Shown here: positions 18,001 through 25,097 of the stretch, one piece after another
Position numbering within the stretch: position 1 is the first letter of the stretch
Layout of the letters: each line of letters starts with the position of its first letter
Virus record (IMG/VR): IMGVR_UViG_3300050343_000054
Span: 1-34,870 of that record
DNA length: 34,870 nucleotides
Reading direction: 5' to 3' (one strand)
Source of the DNA: a virus
The notes under the pieces: model-generated
What the model saw: the letters and a program-made list of their open reading frames with translations, nothing else
The model's database searches: none
What the model was told of the DNA's origin: nothing
Made by a program: the position numbers and the translations under genes

Positions 18001-18388
18001 TTTTGATGGTAAGAACAGGCCCACGCTGTGTGCTTATTGTAAAGCACCAGCTGGGCCTTTTTTAAGAAAGGATGGAGAACACTGGCTTGGAGCGTGCTGT
18101 ATGGCTCATTTAAAAAAGATTGGGGAGGGAGAAAGACTACCCAACAAAGCACAACTGAATGATACAGGAATAGAATATTCCATAGCACAAACCAAAGATA
18201 TTTATTTAGAACTAGCAGGAAAGGAAGATCAAAAACCATTGCACAAATGGGATAGAGATAACAGGAAAAGGATCTTTACAACTATTGTTAGGGAATATCT
18301 AAACTGGGCGAATGTGCAAGCGCAGTTAGATGACGAGAGAGCTGCAAATGGATTTAACAAAGTACCTGAAAAAGGACATACTCTATAA
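17984..18388 (+). CDS. Zinc-finger-like replication-module protein (134 aa)
   Basis: I take the ATG at 17984 within the end of the SSB gene because the residues from MTHHFNFDGKNRPTLCAYC onward look like the true start. CAYCKAPAGPF and WLGACCMAHLKKIGEG supply CxxC and CC, probably a zinc site, followed by a helical half with KPLHKWDRDNRKRIFTTIV. There is no catalytic motif that I can identify. It overlaps the primase-helicase gene by 41 bases. The placement suggests a cofactor of replication; the family is not recognised. Confidence 0.6.
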   Translation: MTHHFNFDGKNRPTLCAYCKAPAGPFLRKDGEHWLGACCMAHLKKIGEGERLPNKAQLNDTGIEYSIAQTKDIYLELAGKEDQKPLHKWDRDNRKRIFTTIVREYLNWANVQAQLDDERAANGFNKVPEKGHTL

Positions 18389-20165
18389 CGACCTTGGTTT
18401 TAGCACAGGTAAGAGTACACATGATTTAATAAACGAGATGCAAGCACAGGGGTTGCTTGTAGACTTCTTAGAAATTACTGGCGAGATAATACGAGTACCA
18501 GTAAAAGCAATAGGCGGTAAACCAGATACAGGCGGTCAGAAGTCTGGGTATTATGCTGTCAACCAGGTTGGCGGACACATGTTCTGCACTTATGGTAATT
18601 GGAAAACTGGTTTGAAGGCAAGTGGTCAAGCATAGATACTAACCAACTTAGTATTGTAGATAGACAAGAACTACAAAAACAAATGGAAGAGGCTAGTGCT
18701 AAGTCGCGTGCCGAAAGGAAGCAAAGACAAGATGAAGTTGCAGTTGAAATGCAAGAAAAGTTTAAGATTTGCCACGAAGCCATTGACCATGAATATCTCA
18801 CGAATAAAAAAGTTAAAAGTTATGGGTTGAAGCAATTAAACGGTAGATTAATTGTTCCTGTATATAATACCACAGGACAGATTCGCTCTCTACAGTACAT
18901 AGACAAAAAAGGGGAGAAAAGATTTGCTTCCGCCTCAGAAATTAAAGGTAATGTATTTTTAATCGGTACTACCTTACAAGATCTAAACAATATAGAAAAA
19001 TTAATTTTAGTTGAAGGCTACTCAACTGCCGCTTCAGTTTATGAAGCTACCCAAATTCCTGTAGCTTGCGTTTTTAGTGCCAACTTCTTGTTGGATGCAG
19101 CCTCTAATTTACGCAAGCTGACAGGTGCTAGATTTATTCTTGCACTTGATAATGATGAGAGTGGAGTGGGAGAGAAGAAGGCGCAAGAGTGCGCGAGTGC
19201 TGTGGTTAATAGTGCGGTGCGATTACCTAGTGAAGTTGGAGATTATAACGACCTGTATTTAAAACATGGTTTAGATAAAGTTAGAGCTGAACTTATAGAA
19301 CATAAGTTAGGAATCCAAAAGTATGCGATTCGTAATCTTGTTGGTAAGCCAGAGCCACAAAAGTTTTTAGTTGACGGTCTTATTCCTATTGGTAAGCCTG
19401 GAATCCTAGCCGCAGTTGGTGGGGTAGGTAAGTCGCTAAGTGTCATACAGTTGGCGTTAGCGGTGGCGTGCGGTGGCAGGTGGTGGGGGAAGGATGTGAA
19501 AGAGCGTGGCAACACAGTAATATTTTGTGCGGAAGATGATTTAATGGAAATACATAGGCGATTAGACTTGCTGGACCCTAACGGCAAGAGATTTAACTCC
19601 TCCTATGAAGTCTATGTATTTCCTGTCCCAGAACAAAAAGAACCAATGATACTGTTAAGAGAAGAAGGCATAACACCTATAGCGCAGGAGCTAGTAGAAG
19701 AATTACAAGCCATACCAAATTTAAAGTTGGTTTGTTTTGATCCTCTCCAAGCATTTACAACAGGTAATGTATCAAGCAGTAATGAAGCAGGCCAACTTAT
19801 GGGGTTCTTATTGTGCAAACATTAGCGCCAGACTTGGTTGTTCTACGCTTACTATTCATCATCTTAATAAAGGTGCATTAGCGAATGATAGCGATGATGC
19901 TATGAGCCATAGAGCCGAGATTCGTGGCGCAGTCAAGTATTACCGACAGCGTGCGGTGGGCGATAGCTATGTGGTTGGCGAGCGCGGAGGATTGCGAAAG
20001 TATATGCGAGGAACAGCGAGTGGCGTATGAAAGAATGAGCGTAGTAAAAGCGCCTTAGTTAAATCTAATTCTGGTAATGTTGATTACAGTACCAAAACAT
20101 TATTTAGAAAGAATGGTGTACTTGAACCATTAGAAGAATTACAAAATCCCATGGCATTTATATGA
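18348..20165 (+). CDS. TOPRIM primase-RepA-like helicase fusion (frame broken)
   Basis: ATG 18348 begins MDLTKYLKK; pieces join at about 18595-18610 (CTYGNWKTGFEGKW), 19795-19805, 19932-19940 and 20053. Domains: N-terminal Toprim-associated region (EYLTNKKVKSYGLKQLNGRL, VPVYNTTGQIRSLQYID), Toprim with ILVEGYSTAASVYEA and LALDNDESGVG (about 19010-19170), then a RecA-like helicase with Walker A AAVGGVGKS (about 19410-19436), CAEDD and VCFDPLQAF (Walker B, about 19730), and IHHLNKGA. This resembles plasmid and phage primase-RepA helicase fusions that open and prime the origin. No DNA polymerase is encoded, so host polymerase is presumably recruited. Corrected length is about 605 residues. The sequence is locally richer in G+C than the structural genes. 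Confidence 0.8.
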
Positions 20166-20187
20166 TCAATTTTAAAAGGAGAAAACT

Positions 20188-20346
20188 ATGAACTGTTGGC
20201 ATTGTGGAACGAAATTAATATGGGGTGGCGACCATGATATTGGAGATGAGAACGAAGAATTTGACATCGTTACCAATTTATCATGCCCAAATTGTGAGGC
20301 ATATATTGAGGTCTATTTACCAAAAATTAAAGAAAATGACGACTGA
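20188..20346 (+). CDS. Zinc-ribbon mini-protein (52 aa)
   Basis: A clear ribosome site (AAAGGAGAAAA, 20176-20186) precedes ATG. The product starts MNCWHCGTKLIWGGDHD and contains NLSCPNCEAYIEVY, so two CxxC knuckles about 30 residues apart, the classic zinc-ribbon layout. Small phage proteins of exactly this form (CWHCG...W-GDHD...-CP-C) are widespread and unnamed. It probably binds nucleic acid or a replication protein. It follows the primase-helicase gene at a 22-base gap. Confidence 0.8.
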   Translation: MNCWHCGTKLIWGGDHDIGDENEEFDIVTNLSCPNCEAYIEVYLPKIKENDD

Positions 20347-20536
20347 TTTAAATAAAATCGTTGGGAACTTTAGGGACATACTAGGGAAGCTAAGGGACAA
20401 CTATACACTCAGATGCCCAACACTAGTAAAAGATGCCCATATATCCATACATATACATATGTATAGGAGAGCAATCCCCTTTAGGGGGATTGACTCTCAG
20501 GAAAAACAAAGCGCGCACGCAGGAGCGCAGAGAAAG
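20347..20536 (+). promoter_or_regulatory. Repeat-rich intergenic or leader region: phased GGGA repeats, palindrome, hairpin
   Basis: In order: four GGGA elements at 20363, 20373, 20384 and 20394 (10-11-10 spacing, i.e. one DNA turn); a direct repeat AGATGCCCA at 20411 and 20431 (20-bp spacing); a perfect 14-bp palindrome TATACATATGTATA (20452-20465); a hairpin CAATCCCC / GGGGATTG (20472-20479, 20485-20492, loop TTTAG) extended by GAGAG/CTCTC with one bulged base. This looks like an origin or operator cluster. Alternatively the frame from ATG 20336 (MTTDLNKIVGNFRDILGKLR) runs into the winged-helix gene, in which case the repeats are coding. Confidence 0.45.
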
Positions 20537-20973
20537 ATGAGAAGATTCGGACAAATAGATAAAGCCTATTGGTGGATTACAGCGCATGCGGAGGCGGAGG
20601 AGAAAACAGCGCTGATACCCATCGCGCTTGCGCGGAAGGAATCAGACTTCTCTCGCGTGCGCCAATAGTTTGGCATTGGTATCGTAGCGAAGTTGCAGGC
20701 AATGAGTCGTTGTCTATGACAGCTCGCTTCGTTGGTTGGTCTTTGTGCGAGCGTTGGAGGTATGAAACCTGGTCCTCGCATGATGCTATTAGTTATTATG
20801 CAAAGATGACAGCTGTAAATAGAAAGAGCGTTGGGCGAGCGCTAGCGGAGTTGAGCGAGGCAGGGTTGATTTGGATTGTTTTGGAGGGAGAGCCGAAGCG
20901 GTTGAGGAAGTCCCAGAGCGGAGGGAAGAAACATTTTTTATTGGTTGGTTTAGCGGACTTAGTTCGTGAGTGA
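20537..20973 (+). CDS. Winged-helix DNA-binding protein (replication initiator or regulator), frame broken
   Basis: From ATG 20537: MRRFGQIDKAYWWITAHAEAE, then a frame change near 20655 leads to APIVWHWYRSEVAGNESLSM, ARFVGWSLCERWRYETWSSH, DAISYYAKMTAVNRKSVGRALAELSEAGLIW and a C-terminal wing GKKHFLLVGLADL. The helix-turn-helix with KSVGRALAELSEAGLI and the following beta wing is like the N-terminal domain of phage O-type initiators and HTH_36 proteins. The gene is notably G+C-rich (many GCGCG words) compared with its neighbours, which suggests a different origin. The start may instead be at 20336 in the same frame. Last gene of the rightward module. Confidence 0.6.
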
Positions 20974-21000
20974 TTCGTTCGGCGTGCGTGGGGGGAGGAG

Positions 21001-21059
21001 GAACGCGCGAGAGCTTTTAGGGGGGGTTATCTTTTGGAGAAGATATCTCTCACGCGTTC
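21001..21059. terminator. Nested inverted repeat between convergent transcription units
   Basis: Arms GAACGCGCGAGAG (21001-21013) and CTCTCACGCGTTC (21047-21059) pair at 12 of 13 positions. Inside, ATCTT (21029-21033) pairs with AAGAT (21040-21044). The structure lies between the end of the rightward winged-helix gene (20973) and the end of the leftward mini-gene operon (21064), where a bidirectional terminator is expected. No long T run follows, so a structured RNA or protein site is also possible. Confidence 0.5.
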
Positions 21060-21063
21060 AAAC

Positions 21064-21168
21064 TTATTGCTTGCGGTCAATTATTACTATCGCGAGCGCG
21101 GTTAGAAATATCATAACAGCGAATGTTATTGTTACTCCTGCGAATATGTTAATAATTAGTTCAAGCAT
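21064..21168 (-). CDS. Single-pass membrane mini-protein (34 aa)
   Basis: Leftward frame from ATG (complement of 21166-21168) to TAA. The product is MLELIINIFAGVTITFAVMI then FLTALAIVIIDRKQ: one hydrophobic helix of about 26 residues with a short charged end. The start overlaps the stop of the preceding gene by 8 bases, the same coupling seen through the whole operon, which is the main reason to believe it. It could act in the inner membrane (for example as a holin-like, signalling or superinfection factor), but nothing specific can be claimed. Confidence 0.6.
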   Translation of the reverse strand: MLELIINIFAGVTITFAVMIFLTALAIVIIDRKQ

Positions 21169-21376
21169 TGGTAGTTGTGGTTAAAAATACTAGTTTATCT
21201 TCTTTGTGTAATTTTTCAACATAATTCCTTATTTCATCTATTGAGGGATGTCCTGGCATTTCAAATTCTATTGTTACCTTGGTTATTTGTTTCTTGTCGC
21301 GCTTTTTAAAGATACTATCCCAGTTATTGCGTATCTTGTTTATATCTTCTATGCGCCTTCCTGATCCTTTACCCAT
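21161..21376 (-). CDS. Small leftward-operon protein, unknown function (71 aa)
   Basis: Begins MGKGSGRRIEDINKIRNNWD, basic at the N-terminus, then FKKRDKKQITKVTIEFEMPG and EIRNYVEKLHKEDKLVFLTT. The N-terminal RRIEDINKIRNNWDSIF segment is a likely helix; the second half alternates strand and helix. There are no cysteines or catalytic residues. The start ATG shares one base with the preceding stop (TAATG-type coupling). No family recognised. Confidence 0.7.
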   Translation of the reverse strand: MGKGSGRRIEDINKIRNNWDSIFKKRDKKQITKVTIEFEMPGHPSIDEIRNYVEKLHKEDKLVFLTTTTNA

Positions 21377-21588
21377 TAGACTAGATCTCCAATTGTTTGC
21401 TCGTAAAAAATACTTTCCGCTATGTATTCTAATATTTCGTCTCGGTCATCGTCTGGGTGCAAGCCGTAAGCAAATGCCGTGTAATCTATTTCATTATCAA
21501 GTAAGCCTTTTCTATCTTGCTCTAATACATAGCTTTGTATGTTTTCTAGTTCTTGCTCGTTATGTTGCTCGTTGTAGTGATTGCTCAT
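21376..21588 (-). CDS. Small acidic protein, unknown function (70 aa)
   Basis: Sequence starts MSNHYNEQHNEQELENIQSY and has an acidic core HPDDDRDEILEYIAESIFYE. The predicted structure is helical, with net negative charge. Start overlaps the stop of the 29-residue gene upstream (ATGA). Acidic, DNA-mimic-like proteins in phage accessory operons sometimes inhibit host enzymes, but there is no evidence for that here beyond charge. Confidence 0.65.
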   Translation of the reverse strand: MSNHYNEQHNEQELENIQSYVLEQDRKGLLDNEIDYTAFAYGLHPDDDRDEILEYIAESIFYEQTIGDLV

Positions 21589-21674
21589 ATTGGATTCCTA
21601 AATAAATAGAACAATGCTTTTAATTGTTCTTTGGTTAGATGTCGTAAATGTTTTGGTATGTCCTCTCGCTTCAT
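21585..21674 (-). CDS. Mini-gene of 29 codons in the coupled operon
   Basis: Leftward: MKREDIPKHLRHLTKEQLKA then LFYLFRNPI and TGA. Both ends use ATGA overlaps (with the 68-residue gene upstream and the 70-residue gene downstream), which is hard to explain unless it is translated. It is basic and helical. Too short for family assignment. Confidence 0.55.
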   Translation of the reverse strand: MKREDIPKHLRHLTKEQLKALFYLFRNPI

Positions 21675-21877
21675 GTAAGCCTCACTGTGCCATTGGGGGA
21701 GACTGTGCCTAGCCTTTCCCCTGTTATTGTTAATAAAAGCCATGTACCGCATGTCTGTTGCTTAGACGTATCTTTATTTGGGTATATGATCTCGCCAGTA
21801 TGTCCTAGCTCATCTCTTAGATGCTTGGCGTATGAAAATTCAGCCATAGCAAAAGTTATTGTTTTATATGGTTTCAT
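21671..21877 (-). CDS. Small leftward-operon protein, unknown function (68 aa)
   Basis: MKPYKTITFAMAEFSYAKHL is followed by RDELGHTGEIIYPNKDTSK and TWLLLTITGERLGTVSPNGT. It looks like a small alpha/beta domain. The start lies 4 bases inside the end of the 109-residue gene (ATGA). No signal peptide, metal site or family recognised. The compact beta end (LLLTITGERLGTVS) might be a small SH3-like or OB-like fold, but this is a guess. Confidence 0.65.
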   Translation of the reverse strand: MKPYKTITFAMAEFSYAKHLRDELGHTGEIIYPNKDTSKQQTCGTWLLLTITGERLGTVSPNGTVRLT

Positions 21878-22203
21878 TGGTCTTGATCCTCATAAATCCA
21901 TTCAACCTCTAGGTCTTCGGGTATACCTTCAACATATCCGTCATCTTCATAATACTCAGACCATGAATTAAAGGTTTTATAGTCGTTATCCATTTCTCCC
22001 TTATAAGGAACATCATCCCAATAATGCTTTATTGCTTCCCAGTTCTTGATATGTCGTATTGGAAATAATCCTGCAATACTTAGTGCGTGTTCTTCGGGCG
22101 TTTCTCCGTTTTCCCAAGCTTCCATTAATTTGCATGTATCAAAATCTTCATACATCCAATCTACAAATTCATTGCGGTTTAGTTTAAATGTTAGTTTTTT
22201 CAT
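21874..22203 (-). CDS. Acidic leftward-operon protein (109 aa)
   Basis: The product opens MKKLTFKLNRNEFVDWMYED, is rich in Trp, Tyr, Asp and Glu (WENGETPEEHALSI, NWEAIKHYWDDVPYKGEMD, WSEYYEDDGYVEG) and ends VEWIYEDQDQ. Net charge is strongly negative. The high aromatic plus acidic content resembles DNA-mimic or protein-inhibitor phage proteins, but I recognise no family. It shares one base with the stop of the gene upstream (TAATG). Confidence 0.7.
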   Translation of the reverse strand: MKKLTFKLNRNEFVDWMYEDFDTCKLMEAWENGETPEEHALSIAGLFPIRHIKNWEAIKHYWDDVPYKGEMDNDYKTFNSWSEYYEDDGYVEGIPEDLEVEWIYEDQDQ

Positions 22204-22376
22204 TATTTCCCCCTTTGTGATGGTTTACCATTAGGAAAGGTAAGCGCCATGCTAAACGCTTGCCAGTCCTCTGGTGTCATTATTTGCTCTACTTTGTGTA
22301 TTGGCGTGTTATCTTTTAGGCCGTACTTCTTGCGAAGTTGTCCTATGATGCTTTTGTATTTAGATTTTATATTCAT
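22203..22376 (-). CDS. Small basic protein (57 aa)
   Basis: Leftward frame from ATG at 22376 to TAA at 22203: MNIKSKYKSIIGQLRKKYGL, then THP-free helical text KDNTPIHKVEQIMTPEDWQA and SMALTFPNGKPSQRGK. It is basic with two likely helices. It fills what would otherwise be a gap in the operon and is overlapped at both ends by coupled start/stop codons (ATG within the end of the upstream gene, TAATG with the downstream gene). No family recognised. Confidence 0.65.
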   Translation of the reverse strand: MNIKSKYKSIIGQLRKKYGLKDNTPIHKVEQIMTPEDWQAFSMALTFPNGKPSQRGK

Positions 22377-22543
22377 TGGTTAAGTTCCCCTGTTATATAG
22401 TCAGCTAGTATGTCCTGATTAGGTGTAAAGCCTAGCATTATATTAAATAGTTTATATACATGATCCGTGTTGCCGTCTTGTAGATCTTCATCTATTGCGG
22501 TTATTAAATCAGTTATGAAATGTTTTTTGGTTAGTTCTGGCAT
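22373..22543 (-). CDS. Small leftward-operon protein (56 aa)
   Basis: I choose the ATG at 22543, which shares TAATG with the stop of the first operon gene; an upstream in-frame ATG at 22576 would overlap that gene by 34 bases without benefit. The product is MPELTKKHFITDLITAIDED, then DGNTDHVYKLFNIMLGFTPN and ends in YITGELNQ. Helical, acidic, no motif recognised. Confidence 0.65.
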   Translation of the reverse strand: MPELTKKHFITDLITAIDEDLQDGNTDHVYKLFNIMLGFTPNQDILADYITGELNQ

Positions 22544-22992
22544 TATGCAACCTCGCAATCTAAAAACATTTGGCATACATTGAAAGATGCTGTATTTTCA
22601 AGGACAGGAATAGAAGCTCCGTCAAACCAATCCATATAATGATAATCAATGCAATCAATATCTAATGTATCGCCTATGGTGTATATTCTGAACTCGTCAG
22701 AAGGTCCGCCCCATGATAGCTGTAATCTGTAAAAGCCTGGATTTTTTTCGTCCTCGCCTTCTACATAGTCCCAAGATAAGGCGGTGTTATTTATATAGTC
22801 AAAAAAATCTTCATATTCATGGAAATAATCACCTTTGTGTTTATCAATAACTTTTAAAGCTATTTGCTCGCCCTCTGTTGCGTTGTCATACTGATTAAAG
22901 AAATCATTTGCCTCTTGGTATGTCTGTTCTGTTTGATTAAATTTATCTTGCACTAAGTCAGCGCATCTAAGTTCTTGTTGTGTATTATTCAT
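22543..22992 (-). CDS. Conserved phage protein with GGPSDEFR motif (149 aa), first gene of leftward operon
   Basis: It follows a candidate promoter and the ribosome site GGAG. N-terminal helical half (LVQDKFNQTEQTYQEANDFF, EQIALKVIDKHKGDYF) precedes a beta domain FYRLQLSWGGPSDEFRIYTI followed by DIDCIDYHYMDWFDGASIPV. The LSWGGPSDEFR segment is a motif I have seen in unnamed proteins from many phages and prophages, sometimes annotated as hypothetical. No function is established that I know of. As the longest gene and first in the unit it sets the expression of the other eight. Confidence 0.75.
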   Translation of the reverse strand: MNNTQQELRCADLVQDKFNQTEQTYQEANDFFNQYDNATEGEQIALKVIDKHKGDYFHEYEDFFDYINNTALSWDYVEGEDEKNPGFYRLQLSWGGPSDEFRIYTIGDTLDIDCIDYHYMDWFDGASIPVLENTASFNVCQMFLDCEVA

Positions 22993-23144
22993 AATTTACT
23001 TCTCCAAAGTATCAAGGCTTGATTGCCTTGTAATACTAATTTACTAAATTAAAACACTAAATGCAACAACTTTATTGCATAAATGTTTAATTAATTGCTT
23101 AAATCCGATAAATAAAGGGTTTATAGAGTACAATTAAACGGAAT
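22993..23144. promoter_or_regulatory. Divergent promoter region with two inverted repeats
   Basis: Leftward: -35 TTGCAT (complement of 23061-23066), 17-base spacer, -10 TAAATT (complement of 23038-23043), then GGAG ribosome site. Rightward: TTGCAT at 23075-23080 with a weak TTAAAT 18 bases on, and another possible -10 TACAAT at 23129-23134. The two TTGCAT boxes form the inverted repeat ATGCAA...TTGCAT (23061-23080). A second inverted repeat CAAGGC / GCCTTG (23013-23018, 23025-23030) lies in the leftward leader and could be an operator or small hairpin. Boxes are by eye. Confidence 0.45.
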
Positions 23145-23432
23145 ATGGAAACAAAAACACCTAAAAAGAGAGGACGCAAACCTGTTGTAATAGATGCCGC
23201 AAGGGTTGAGCATCTAGCATCGCAAGGGTTGGGAATCATGGACATTTGTCGTAGCCTTGGTGTTGGTTGGGATGTATTTAACAGACATAGAGAAAAGAAA
23301 AGTACGGGAATTGCGGACGCTTTGGATAGAGGAAAGAGTAAAGGCCTGGCATTTGTAACTTCTAAACTTATGGAAACAATAGCGAGGGCGTTAATGAATA
23401 ATAGGGTTTTAGTTTTTACACTCCCTTTTTAA
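23145..23432 (+). CDS. HTH protein with AT-hook-like N-terminus, candidate small terminase
   Basis: The start METKTPKKRGRKPVVIDAAR carries an AT-hook-like KRGRKP core, followed by VEHLASQGLGIMDICRSLGV (helix-turn-helix) and ALDRGKSKGLAFVTSKLMET. HTH plus a downstream helix directly before the large terminase gene is the usual layout of small terminase subunits, but at 95 residues and lacking the usual IFYLKNR-type middle segment it is short. The end (ALMNNRVLVFTLPF) may be altered by an indel near 23390-23410. An equally fair reading is a small DNA-binding regulator. The 109 bases to the next start hold only a T-rich run. Confidence 0.55.
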   Translation: METKTPKKRGRKPVVIDAARVEHLASQGLGIMDICRSLGVGWDVFNRHREKKSTGIADALDRGKSKGLAFVTSKLMETIARALMNNRVLVFTLPF

Positions 23433-23541
23433 CTAATGCAATTACTCTCTCAAGATATCGCATTTGACCCCCCCTTTCGTTGCGTGGCGGTGGTGATATA
23501 TGTATAACTACTCAACTAAAATTTTTTAATTTTTTTTTAAT

Positions 23542-25097
23542 ATGAAATACGGCGTAAAACTAGAAAAAGAACTCATGACCGAACTATGGTCAGGACCAAT
23601 CAAAGACAACCCAGTAAACTTTGTTAAGTATGTATTCCCATGGGGACAGAAAGACACCCCCCTTGAAGATTTCAAAGGACCAAGAAAGTGGCAGGAAAAA
23701 ATTTTACGAGAAATGGCAATACACATTGAGCGAAACAATGTATTAGATTTACCAGAGATGTTTAGACTAGCCGTAGCATCAGGTCGTGGTATTGGTAAGT
23801 CCGCACTTGTCGCATGGATCATAATATGGATGTTATCTACTAGACTTGGTTCTACCATAATCGTAACCGCTAACACCGAGCAACAGCTTAGATCAAGAAC
23901 ATGGGCGGAGTTAGGTAAGTGGCTAACGCTATCTATTAACTCTCATTGGTTTACCAAGACAGCCACCACGATTAAACCAGCACAATGGTTTGAAGATGCG
24001 CTAATAAACGACCTAAAGATTGACACTGGTTATTACTACGCGCAGGCACAGTTATGGAGCGAGGAAAACCCAGATGCGTTTGCAGGTATCCACTCATCAT
24101 ACGGCGTATGCTTGATTATGGATGAAGCATCAGGTATTCCTTCTCCTATTTATTCGGTCTCCGAGGGGTTCTTCTCCGAACCCACGCGCGACCGCTATTG
24201 GTTTACTTTCTCCAACCCACGCCGAAACACTGGGCCATTCTACGACAGCTTTAACTCTAAGCAATCATTCTGGAAGAACGAGCAGATAGACTCGCGCACG
24301 GTCGAAGGCACAGACCAAAAGCTCTTTCAAACGATGATTGAGCAGTATGGCGAAGATTCCACAGTCGCGCGCGTGGAGGTGATGGGCGAGTTTCCATCCG
24401 CGGATGACGATACTGTCATACCTATGTCTTTAGTCAAAGCAGCAGTCGATAGGGATGTATCTCTTACAGCTAATGCACCTATTATATGGGGATTGGATGT
24501 CGCTAGGTTTGGCGGAGATAACTCTGCGCTATGTGTGACGCCAAGGAAACCATGTGATGAGTATTAAGTCCTTTAAGTCTATGGATCTTGATGCAATTAT
24601 GTGGTGTGATTAAGAATATGTATGACGAATCTACTGCGATAGAGAAACCACAGGAAATATTGGTTGATGTTATCGGATTGGGCGCAGGCGTGGTGGATAG
24701 ACTCGCGGAGCAGAACTTACCTGTGCGCGGAATCAATGTTGCCGAAGCACCATCAAGCAAGAAAAATTATTTAAACCTACGCGCTGAATTATGGTTTGCG
24801 ATTAAAGACTGGTTGGCGCAAAGAGATTGCAGGCTTCCGCAGGATGATGAGTTAGTTGCAGAACTAGCAGCGCCTCTGTATAAATACACTTCGACTGGTA
24901 AAATTAAGATAGAGAGTAAAGACGAAATGCGCAAGCGTGGAATCAAATCTCCTGACAAGGCGGATGCGCTCGCGCTGACGATGGCATCCAAGGCTGCAAG
25001 TTTTGGTGGAAGCACTAGCTTTTTAGGTTATAATTTCAGACAACCGCTTAAATCAAGAATAATACAGAGTAGGATAATTTATGGCAAAGAAATATAA
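23542..25097 (+). CDS. terL: Terminase large subunit (frame broken near 24540 and 24588)
   Basis: ATPase: Walker A ASGRGIGKS (residues 79-87), IIVTANTEQQLRSRTWAEL (coupling region), Walker B GVCLIMDEA (188-196), FTFSNPRRNTGPFYD. Nuclease: WGLDVARFGGD (Asp319), VDVIGLGAGVVDRL, KSPDKADALALTM, giving the RNase-H-like acidic triad. This is the packaging motor that pumps and cuts DNA. Two indels, near 24537 and 24588, split the gene between the first and second nuclease motif; text between (HVMSIKSFKSMDLMQLCGVI) is continuous after repair. Corrected length is about 518 residues, normal. Parts near 24150-24420 are clearly richer in G+C. It overlaps the portal start by 17 bases. Confidence 0.92.

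Noticed and set aside
20966-21184. Plus-strand open frame between the operons
   Set aside because: It has no family-like content and spans the nested inverted repeat; the minus-strand 34-residue membrane protein with a coupled start fits better.
24500-24620. Intron or homing-endonuclease insertion splitting the large terminase
   Set aside because: No extra sequence is inserted; two one-base shifts restore a continuous nuclease domain.
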